The position numbers and the translations under genes are program-made. This document shows, piece by piece, positions 1-5,161 of a stretch of DNA of 8,713 nt. The notes under the pieces are model-generated. The model was not told the DNA's origin and did not search any database. It worked only from the letters and a program-made list of their open reading frames with translations. This stretch comes from Desulfotignum sp. (lineage in GTDB: Bacteria > Desulfobacterota > Desulfobacteria > Desulfobacterales > Desulfobacteraceae): contig JAABSS010000481.1 in assembly GCA_011390235.1 (NCBI GenBank), forward strand, positions 1 to 8,713. The letters are read 5' to 3'. Within the stretch, counting starts at the first letter, position 1, and every line of letters begins with the position of its first letter.

Positions 1-203
1 GAAAGGGCTGTAACAATAATATAAATGACCATGTAAATACCAATGGTTGCCGCCGTGTTTTCCCGGTAGTAGGTAATCAGCATCTCCTGTTGGGACTTGA
101 TATATTCCAGGGATAAAAACCGGTTCAGATCCAATACAAAAAAAAGCACAACCAGCGCGATAATTGCTCCCACCAACATCCATCTGGAAACGTTTGTTTT
201 CAT
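1..203 (-). CDS. TVP38/TMEM64 (DedA-like) family membrane protein, N-terminal part
   Basis: Only the first 67 codons are inside the window; the gene runs off the left edge. The protein begins MKTNVSRWMLVGAIIALVVL, a short basic start followed by a hydrophobic helix (about residues 9-24). A polar stretch (LSLEYIKSQQEMLITYYREN) comes next, and then a second helix begins. This layout is typical of TVP38/TMEM64 (SNARE-associated Golgi domain) proteins, integral inner-membrane proteins related to DedA and proposed to act in lipid or solute transport. The start is supported by an AAAAGGAG ribosome binding site 9-10 bases upstream (about 213-219). It follows the MEDS regulator gene on the same strand with a 96-base gap and no clear terminator, so it may be the last gene of that operon. 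The diagnostic central motif lies outside the window, so the family call rests on the N-terminus only. Confidence 0.7.
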   Translation of the reverse strand, partial: MKTNVSRWMLVGAIIALVVLFFVLDLNRFLSLEYIKSQQEMLITYYRENTAATIGIYMVIYIIVTAL

Positions 204-299
204 CTGTAACACTCCTTTTCCAGGACATTTCAACCTGCTTTGCCTGTTTTGTCGCACCAGATGGCAATGCCTTACACAAAATACATGCACTGGCTGGCA

Positions 300-1052
300 T
301 CACCCATCCATCTGTAACAGATTTTTCTTCAGTTTTCCTTTGTAAAAAGCACAGGCATGGGTTTCCAGGGCTATCATGGTCTGGGTGCCGAAAAATTCCG
401 TAAGGCTGTACTGGCACAAAAACAGGTTGCCCGGACCCAGGCGGGTGTTGGTACTTTCTTCAAGTGTCCTGAGATTTTCTTCAGACCAATTTTTTTGTGC
501 GGTCCAGGACATGTCACCGATGAGCCGGAACCCGCCCCGGGCAGATACAGCTGCATTGGAGATATATTCCGCCATCTCCAGAGGGGTCTGCTTGCCGCTG
601 CCGTGGATCAACCGGTTTTCACGGATCAGTACTGCCACATCCAGGCCGTCGTGTTCCATGGCAGAAAGCAGCTGTTCTCTCCGATGCTGCGGGGATACCA
701 CCATAACAGTTTCTTTGTTTTCGATTCCCTGGCGCAAAAACAATGCCTGAACCCCCATTGCCTCGGATAGATCCCCATACAGGTGGACCATATGGGTGCC
801 GTCCGGCACATCCAGGCCGCTGAATCCCAACGCCACATGGCGGTCAGAGATTCCGGAGGCCTTTTTCTCTGTCCGGAGGGAGGGGGTTTTGCCTTCAAGA
901 AACTGCTGGATATCAGAGGGATGGAACCGCCTTTCTCGCTTTTTCCCAATGCGAAAACAGGCCAGCAGGCCGGCGTTGGTCCACCTGCGCACCGTCATTT
1001 GAGACACATTGAGCAGTTCAGCCGCCTGCCTGACATTCAACAATTTTTCCAT
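300..1052 (-). CDS. DcmR-like regulator: helix-turn-helix plus MEDS sensory domain
   Basis: A 250-residue protein. Residues 1-53 form an excisionase/MerR-type helix-turn-helix (LLNVRQAAELLNVSQMTVRR, then WTNAGLLACFRIGKKRERRF and a DIQQFLEG helix). From about residue 72 a MEDS domain follows, starting with HVALGFSG and HMVHLYGD and ending near LETHACAFYKGKLKK. MEDS domains (methanogen/methylotroph, DcmR sensory) are related to the KaiC/RecA fold and are predicted to sense hydrocarbon derivatives; the model protein is the dichloromethane dehalogenase repressor DcmR. The start has an AAGGAG site 5-6 bases upstream. The gene lies 49 bases after the GrdB-like selenoprotein gene on the same strand, so it probably sits in that operon and may control it. 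The ligand is unknown. The domain call is solid; the role as local regulator is inference from position. Confidence 0.82.
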   Translation of the reverse strand: MEKLLNVRQAAELLNVSQMTVRRWTNAGLLACFRIGKKRERRFHPSDIQQFLEGKTPSLRTEKKASGISDRHVALGFSGLDVPDGTHMVHLYGDLSEAMGVQALFLRQGIENKETVMVVSPQHRREQLLSAMEHDGLDVAVLIRENRLIHGSGKQTPLEMAEYISNAAVSARGGFRLIGDMSWTAQKNWSEENLRTLEESTNTRLGPGNLFLCQYSLTEFFGTQTMIALETHACAFYKGKLKKNLLQMDG

Positions 1053-1101
1053 ACCTGCTCCTTGTTACCGTTCACCGCCTGTTCACCCTGCACCATCCGT
1101 G

Positions 1102-2319
1102 TCATGCCTGGCCCAGAGGGACCAGCAGCATGTCCCCGGTCATCTTCAGGCCTTTGTCATCTGAAGCGCTGCATTTTTCCTTCACCGCCTTGAGTACGGC
1201 ACCGGCAGCTGTCTTCTGCCAGAACCAGCGGGTGAAGGCGGCATCATCCGGTAATACCATGTCCGGCCGGAACATAACAGATTCAAAATATATCGATTTA
1301 AGATCCTGGGCTGCAAACCGCAAAGCAGAAGCAGGAGAAGACATGTTTTCTTCCAGGGTCAGGGGATTGCCGGACAAAAAATCGGTGAACATCTGCAATG
1401 CCCCTTCCGGTGGAAAATAGATCACTGCTGAATACCCCCGTTTTTCAAGGCCGATATCATACCAGGAGCGAAATTCCGCCATCTCCTGCCGGAAGGCGGC
1501 CAGCAGTTTTTCCGTTTCGGTTTCATGGGTCACAGGACCGGCAAAACTGACCGGGCAGGCCGGCAGGTCCAGAGAATCCCGGGAGGTATCTGTTTTTTTG
1601 GGAACATCATGGGGAAAATCTGCCAGTACCGGCCCTTTTTGCGCTTCCAGAAGCGTCAGTGCCGCCTGGACCACCTGCCGCTGAAAGTCGGGGTCAACAG
1701 GCAGCCCCAGGGGACGGCCCAGGGCAAAGGGTACCCACAGGGCTCTGGGGGGCTGGATTTTTTGGGTATGTTCTTTGATCAGGCTGATCTGTGTGGTGGG
1801 GATGCCCCTGGTTTCCAGATAATGTGCCAGCGCGCCCACGGCGCGGGTACAGAAAGGTCAGACCGGCACCAGCAGTGCTGCATCCACCTGATCTCCTGCA
1901 AGCAGTCCGGCAAGCTTTTCTGCCGCAGTTTCCATGACCGCCGGATCTGCAGCACCCATGAAGGAATAGTGAAAGTTTGCCACAGACCCGATGGTGCTGT
2001 CATAAGCCAGTTCACGCAGCCGGTCCAGGGGAAACACCACATTCCAGTCCTGCTGAAAACCGGTGCGGTCGAAATTGGTTGAAATATGGGTCATCACCAG
2101 GTCTTTGGCCGTACAGGTGTGGGGGATCACCCGGAAATCGCCTGACATGCCTTCAAAAGGGCGGTCATCCCGCCGGTGCAGACCTGCGGTTGAAATAATG
2201 GCCACCCGGCGCCGGGAAAGGGGTGGTCCGGACACCCAGGGGCGGGTATCGAAGGTGGGGCAGGGCAAATCTGCCAGGTGAGAGCGCATGGGTTCGGGCA
2301 TGGTATCCAGTCGTGCCAT
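1102..2319 (-). CDS. GrdB-family selenoprotein (glycine/sarcosine/betaine reductase component B-like), internal UGA = Sec154
   Basis: The reading frame runs 405 residues if the UGA at 1858-1860 is read as selenocysteine. The protein starts MARLDTMPEPMRSHLADLPC, has RRVAIISTAGLHRRDDRPF near residues 37-55, then ..AALLVPV-Sec154-Pro-Phe-Cys157-TRAVGALAHYLE, and ends MLLVPLGQA. The UxxC redox motif and the Sec position in the middle fit the GRDB family (PF07355), where Sec attacks the alpha-carbon of an amino substrate during reductive cleavage. GrdB proper is slightly longer, and no grdA, grdC, grdD or grdE gene is visible here, so the substrate is open. The ATG at 2319 is chosen because AAGGAGG lies at 2329-2335 and because the same start is conserved in the duplicated copy at 4489; an in-frame extension to 2382 has no ribosome binding site and overlaps the promoter. 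An ordinary gene caller would split it into 1858-2382 and 1102-1839. Confidence 0.88.
1831..1860 (-). promoter_or_regulatory. Bacterial SECIS element of the GrdB-like gene (UGA plus hairpin)
   Basis: The UGA occupies 1858-1860. Twelve bases after it, the mRNA can form a perfect 6-bp G/C stem, CGCGCC (1840-1845) with GGCGCG (1831-1836), closing a GUG loop (1837-1839). CC/GG and UGU/ACA pairs could extend the stem with a small bulge. A G in the first loop position about 22 bases from the U of UGA fits the bacterial SECIS pattern recognised by SelB. This hairpin is the main argument that UGA is decoded as Sec rather than ending the gene. Confidence 0.75.
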
Positions 2320-2389
2320 GTCAGTTTCCTCCTTGTTAATTTTATTCAACTTTCTTATACAATAATATTCATTTGACAACAAGCAACCC
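2261..2389 (-). repeat. Direct repeat, copy A: 5' end and promoter of the GrdB-like gene
   Basis: These 129 bases match 4431-4559 without gaps at a constant offset of 2170 bases, with about 15 mismatches by hand count (near 88% identity). The 59 coding bases differ at only two sites, both third positions of Pro codons, while the upstream part differs more. The match ends at the fifth base group of the coding region at 2261 and fades upstream of AAGCAACCC at 2381-2389. Confidence 0.9.
2354..2382 (-). promoter_or_regulatory. Sigma-70-type promoter of the GrdB-like operon
   Basis: On the minus strand a -35 box TTGTTG (2377-2382) and a -10 box TATAAG (2354-2359) are separated by exactly 17 bases. 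They lie about 35 bases upstream of the ATG at 2319 in an AT-rich stretch. The equivalent positions in the duplicated copy read TTTTTG-17-TATAGG. The assignment is by inspection only. Confidence 0.5.
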
Positions 2390-2501
2390 GGTATTTTATA
2401 AATGATTTCTATATCAACCCTGTCACTGAAATCAGCTGGGATGACGAATATTTTTTCTTGTAATATTTCATCGACAACACCGCTCCCCCGGATTACTTAT
2501 C

Positions 2502-2544
2502 AAAAAGCCCTGACCGATTATGTCTTGTAAATGGTCAGGGCTTT
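2502..2544 (-). terminator. Rho-independent terminator after the Sec-rhodanese gene
   Basis: A perfect 12-bp inverted repeat, AAAGCCCTGACC (2504-2515) with GGTCAGGGCTTT (2533-2544), encloses a 17-base loop. Read on the minus strand, the stem is followed by a run of five U (2502-2506). It lies 45 bases beyond the rhodanese stop codon and separates that transcription unit from the GrdB-like operon. A weaker role on the plus strand is possible, since no plus-strand gene needs it. Confidence 0.8.
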
Positions 2545-2594
2545 ATTTCAGTAATTTGCCCGGGGCGCATTATGCAGCGCTCAGGGCTTTATTT
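2535..2594. repeat. 14-base direct repeat reusing the terminator arm
   Basis: TCAGGGCTTTATTT occurs at 2535-2548 and again at 2581-2594. The second copy contains the rhodanese stop codon (2589-2591, minus strand); the first contains one arm of the terminator. In the mRNA, both copies of AAAGCCCTGA could compete for the same partner arm at 2506-2515 (10 versus 12 pairs). Confidence 0.6.
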
Positions 2595-2987
2595 TTCTTC
2601 CACAGGAAATTTTGCCCGGAACCATTCCTTCCATCCGCCTTTGAGGGCGTGGACATCTGTGTAGCCGTCAGCCATAAGCTTTCGTGCCAGACCGGCACTG
2701 GTGCCTTCATTGGGTCAGGCGCAGTAAATCACCAGCCGGGTGTTTGCCGGGTAGTTGTCTTTCCAGGTGGCGTAATTGCCCGGATCCACCCGCTGGGCCG
2801 TGATGATTTTAAACTCGGAAGCGGTCCAGTCTCTTCCCTGGCGAACATCCAGGATGGTGACAGCACCGTTGTCCATCCAGGTTTTCACCGTCTCCTTGGA
2901 AACAATTGAAACAGTGTCCTCTGCCATGACAACAGACAGGGGCCAAATAAAAAATACAGCCAGTAATGCAGTCACAATTTTTTTCAT
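2589..2987 (-). CDS. Exported rhodanese-like selenoprotein, internal UGA = Sec91
   Basis: Read through the UGA at 2715-2717, the frame gives 132 residues. An N-terminal signal peptide (MKKIVTALLAVFF..., probable cleavage after VVMA, residue 22) points to the periplasm. The rhodanese fold follows: VSIVSKETVKTW, TILDVRQGRDW (strand plus the conserved Asp-Arg), then RLVIYCA-Sec91-PNEGTSAGLARKLMADGY and a final HALKGGWKEWF. Everything after the UGA is standard rhodanese C-terminus, including the GGW signature, so stopping there would remove a third of the domain. Relatives in my memory carry YCACPNE; here the second Cys is Sec, giving a Cys89-Ala-Sec91 pair. Rhodaneses move sulfane sulfur; a CxU pair suggests redox or selenium/sulfur transfer instead. 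AAGGAGGAG precedes the ATG by about 5 bases. The gene lies 30 bases after the permease, probably one transcript. Confidence 0.88.
2684..2717 (-). promoter_or_regulatory. Bacterial SECIS element of the rhodanese gene (UGA plus hairpin)
   Basis: The UGA is at 2715-2717. After 16 bases the mRNA can fold into a perfect 5-bp stem, GUGCC (2694-2698) with GGCAC (2684-2688), around the loop GGUCU (2689-2693). From memory, this is the loop sequence of the Escherichia coli fdhF SECIS hairpin, at nearly the same distance from UGA, and it is the part contacted by SelB. A second possible hairpin, GGCAC/GUGCC just upstream, overlaps the first arm and would compete with it. Confidence 0.82.
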
Positions 2988-3017
2988 GCTCTCCTCCTTG
3001 AATTGGGTAAAAGGGTA

Positions 3018-4265
3018 TCATTTTTTTAAGGGATAAAGAAAAAGACCGCCGGGTTTGTTTTTATGGGTCTTGAAGCCATAAAAACCACCGGCAGTCAGGG
3101 CTATTGCCAGCATAAAACCTATTAGCATCATAATAAGCATGGTTTTATCTCCTGTCTTGAGAATAAATATTCCCGCGGCCAGTGCAAGGCACGCGGCAGC
3201 AGGTAAACCCGGGTGCCGGGTTTGCAGATAAAAGGCAATGCCTGTCACAGCCAAAGACAGCAGCCACAGAACAAATGTGGCCCGTATCCAGGATTCCAGC
3301 AAAGGACTGCCGGCCATACCCATTGCCATCATGACGGCAATGGCCCCTGCCAGTAGAATCGGCAGAACCCGGGGACGGTTCATCCATCCCGGCAGCAGTC
3401 GCTGCCCGGCCATATGGCCAGCATTGATGCGGCAGGCCAGAAACAGGGCATTCACCGCAGCCAGAGAGCCTGAAATGACAACCATTCCCATGAGGGCTCT
3501 GCCCGTATCCCCGGCGATGTGGCGGGCGGTGATCATGTGGGGAATGCTGGTGTAAGCCAGTCTGTCCAAGGGTACATATCCAATGGAAACCAGTATCCAG
3601 AGGGAAAACAATATCCCGGCTGCCAGAACTGACAAAACCATTGCCCGGGACATGGTCTTTTTGCCGGCCAGCGGGAAAAATCCAAGGTCCATGCCGATCC
3701 ATAAAAGAAAGGGCAGAAAAACAACCCCGGCACCAGGCATTTTTTTCCAGGCATCCTGTGGTATGGGTTCTCCTGACCACAACCCGTACACAATTAACAG
3801 CACAATGCCGAAGATTGCCGTGACAACCAGCCAGATCTGGGCATGCAACGCTACGGAAAGACGGGTAAGATGGAGAATGCACAATATGGCCAGTAAAAGA
3901 AACGCAAATGCAAAATTGGGAAACCGGTGCCAGAACACTTCATTAAAAACAAACCCAGAGGACACCAGAACCCCGGTGGATACAAACAAAACGGCAAATA
4001 TCCGAATAAAAAAGGGCAGATACACAAGCAAAGGACCCAAAAAATTTTGCAAAAGCCGGGCTTCGGATGCAGAATCAAATGAAGCTGCCCCAAGGCTGGT
4101 GAAAAGACCGGCAAACACAATAAAGACCGCCATGGCCGGCAGGAGCAGACCAATGCTGTAATACCCGGTGTGACCTGCAAAGTTTGCCAGCATCACCAGG
4201 GTGTCCGGAGAAACGGCAATTCCCAGGCAGCAGGCAGCAGGTATAAATATCTGAATCTGTTTCAT
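3018..4265 (-). CDS. APC-superfamily-like permease (possible amino acid or amine transporter)
   Basis: A 415-residue, very hydrophobic protein with about 11-12 predicted membrane helices and a short basic C-terminus (YGFKTHKNKPGG..YPLKK). It begins MKQIQIFIPAACCLGIAVSP. The size, the helix pattern and stretches such as FLPFLLWIGMDLGFFPLAGK resemble amino acid permeases of the APC (LeuT-fold) superfamily, but I see no motif that fixes the substrate. ATG at 4265 is chosen because AGGAGAG lies 5-6 bases upstream; an in-frame GTG at 4289 has no ribosome binding site. It is followed after 30 bases by the Sec-rhodanese and lies upstream of the GrdB-like operon. Uptake of the substrate of the neighbouring selenoprotein is a reasonable guess from context only. 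A sodium-coupled transporter or another multi-pass family cannot be excluded. Confidence 0.65.
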   Translation of the reverse strand: MKQIQIFIPAACCLGIAVSPDTLVMLANFAGHTGYYSIGLLLPAMAVFIVFAGLFTSLGAASFDSASEARLLQNFLGPLLVYLPFFIRIFAVLFVSTGVLVSSGFVFNEVFWHRFPNFAFAFLLLAILCILHLTRLSVALHAQIWLVVTAIFGIVLLIVYGLWSGEPIPQDAWKKMPGAGVVFLPFLLWIGMDLGFFPLAGKKTMSRAMVLSVLAAGILFSLWILVSIGYVPLDRLAYTSIPHMITARHIAGDTGRALMGMVVISGSLAAVNALFLACRINAGHMAGQRLLPGWMNRPRVLPILLAGAIAVMMAMGMAGSPLLESWIRATFVLWLLSLAVTGIAFYLQTRHPGLPAAACLALAAGIFILKTGDKTMLIMMLIGFMLAIALTAGGFYGFKTHKNKPGGLFLYPLKK

Positions 4266-4276
4266 AACTCTCCTGT

Positions 4277-4302
4277 CCAGGGTATCCACAGGTTACCCCT
4301 GG
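4277..4302 (-). promoter_or_regulatory. Inverted repeat in the permease leader
   Basis: CCAGGGTA (4277-4284) and TACCCCTGG (4294-4302) form an 8-bp dyad with one bulged base and a 9-base centre. It lies directly upstream of the permease ribosome binding site. In RNA it would be a hairpin with no U-run, so it is more likely an operator or a leader structure than a terminator. No known binding motif is recognised. Confidence 0.35.
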
Positions 4303-4341
4303 TGTATCAGTCTGTCGGCATGTTTTTCAAAACCTTACACG

Positions 4342-4430
4342 TTACAACTTCTCCACCCACAGGGATTTGTAATCAAAGGTCACATTGCCCAGGATCTGCA
4401 CCCCGATGGGTTTTTCCTTTTCATCCCCAG
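4342..4430 (-). pseudogene. 3' tail of an unidentified gene, joined to the truncated selenoprotein copy
   Basis: Upstream of the permease, a minus-strand frame reads PAGDEKEKPIGVQILGNVTF then DYKSLWVEKL and ends with TAA at 4342-4344. Its balanced residue use and third-position pattern look like real coding sequence, but it has no start of its own. It enters directly from the broken homology point at 4430/4431, one base out of frame with the ATG at 4489. The simplest reading is a deletion that removed most of the duplicated selenoprotein gene and most of the next gene, leaving this C-terminus. I do not recognise the family. Confidence 0.5.
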
Positions 4431-4489
4431 CAGGGCAAATCTGCCAGGTGAGAGCGCATTGGTTCAGGCATGGTATCCAGTCGTGCCAT
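4421..4489 (-). pseudogene. Truncated second copy of the GrdB-like selenoprotein gene (first 20 codons)
   Basis: ATG at 4489 starts MARLDTMPEPMRSHLADLPC, identical in protein to the first 20 residues of the intact gene at 2319, then diverges to WG and a stop (4421-4423). The AAGGAGG ribosome binding site and the promoter-like boxes are kept. The only two coding differences are silent Pro codons, so the copy was probably a working paralogue under selection before it was cut. The remaining 22-codon frame still has good translation signals and could act as a leader peptide for the permease downstream, but it most likely is a relic. Confidence 0.85.
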
Positions 4490-4559
4490 GTCAGATTCCT
4501 CCTTAATAATTTTGTTTGACTTTCCTATACATTAATATACAATTATCAAAAAGCAACCC
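4431..4559 (-). repeat. Direct repeat, copy B: relic promoter and 5' end of a GrdB-like gene
   Basis: This is the partner of 2261-2389, in the same orientation and ungapped, with about 15 differences in 129 bases. The minus-strand boxes TTTTTG (4547-4552) and TATAGG (4524-4529) keep the 17-base spacing of copy A, so transcription toward the permease may still start here. Confidence 0.88.
4516..4543 (+). promoter_or_regulatory. Candidate promoter of the sigma factor remnant
   Basis: On the plus strand TTGACT (4516-4521) and TACAAT (4538-4543) are 16 bases apart, about 65 bases before the ATG at 4608. It lies within the relic promoter of the opposite strand, so the two would overlap. Called by eye in an AT-rich stretch, where chance matches are common. 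Confidence 0.35.
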
Positions 4560-4607
4560 TTTATCTTACGATCATCTGTCAACATGGAACCTGTTTAGAG
4601 AAAATAC

Positions 4608-4964
4608 ATGCCTGCTGATGAAGCCAGCACATTAAGCCCGCCATCCACCTGGGTAGACACCTATGGTGATTACCTGTACGGATTTGCATTTTACAGGGTG
4701 CAAGATGAGGAACTTGCCCGGGAACTGGTCCAGGAAACCCTGCTGGCTGCCCTGAAGGCCAAAGACAGCTTTGCCGGCAGGGGATCTGAAAAAACCTGGC
4801 TCACCGGCATCCTGAAACACAAAATCATCGATTCTCTGCGCAGAAAATACCGGGATGCCGTGTTTGAAGACCAGGATCTGGATGAACGAAAAATACATGA
4901 CAGTTTTGATCACAATGGCAGATGGAAAACCGGTCCGGCACAATGGGCATCCGGTTTCATTTGA
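4608..4964 (+). pseudogene. ECF sigma factor (TIGR02943-like), truncated: region 2 kept, region 4 lost
   Basis: A 118-residue frame. Residues 15-80 contain sigma region 2: WVDTYGDYLYGFAFYRVQDE, ELARELVQETLLAALKAKDS, then GSEKTWLTGILKHKIIDSLR and RKYRD. A linker with GRWKTGPAQWA follows, as in the TIGR02943 sigma family, and the frame ends at TGA shortly after. Full members continue for roughly 80 more residues with the region 4 helix-turn-helix that binds the -35 element; none of it is present. The homology stops near base 4950, where the sequence switches to the neighbouring anti-sigma gene in another frame. Without region 4 it should not direct promoter recognition. The upstream AGAGA ribosome binding site is weak. 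Confidence 0.82.
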
Positions 4965-5119
4965 TGATGTGCAGCCTCTGCCGGAACTACAAAAAACAGC
5001 TCTGGATAATCCACAAGGCTGTGGAAAAGCTTGACCGAATGGAAAGCTCTGATGCCAGACCTTTGCGCCTGCCGGACCAGGTCCGGGAAAAATTAAAAAA
5101 CCTTTTCAAAGACCATTAA
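4922..5119 (+). pseudogene. 3' remnant of a zinc-finger (zf-HC2) anti-sigma factor
   Basis: From about 4952 this frame reads RFHLMMCSLCRNYKKQLWII and continues KAVEKLDRMESSDARPLRLP to a TAA at 5117-5119. H-x3-C-x2-C is the second half of the zinc site of zf-HC2 anti-sigma factors. The usual N-terminus, with the first Cys and the membrane-proximal helix (about 25-30 residues), is missing. The bases before 4951 belong to the sigma gene in a different frame, so the nominal ATG at 4922 or 4943 is not the native start. The protein would lack a zinc ligand and has no complete partner. Together with the sigma remnant it marks one internal deletion across a sigma/anti-sigma gene pair. Confidence 0.8.
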
Positions 5120-5161
5120 TAACGGCCATGCCTGTTTTTATCTGAAAAACCGGACCCGACT

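Noticed and set aside
1839..1860. The UGA in the GrdB-like gene as a nonsense mutation, with two separate genes or a pseudogene.
   Set aside because: The downstream frame has no ribosome binding site at its GTG, both halves keep good coding character, the UGA falls in a UxxC motif and a SECIS-type hairpin follows.
1525..2082. A 185-residue plus-strand frame across the GrdB-like gene.
   Set aside because: It is antisense to a recognisable protein frame, lacks a ribosome binding site, and has no recognisable domain.
2390..2500. A small gene in the gap between the terminator and the GrdB-like promoter.
   Set aside because: No frame with a start, ribosome binding site and recognisable protein was found; the stretch is AT-rich non-coding sequence.
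2987..3020. The permease stop UGA (3018-3020) is in frame with the rhodanese start, with no stop between, so readthrough would make a fusion.
   Set aside because: No SECIS-like hairpin follows this UGA, the rhodanese has its own strong ribosome binding site and signal peptide, and the permease C-terminus looks complete.
5120..5161. A GTTTTT/AAAAAC hairpin between the anti-sigma remnant and the TPR-like gene as a bidirectional terminator.
   Set aside because: The stem is only A/T pairs with one G/C pair, too weak, and no clear U-run follows on either strand.
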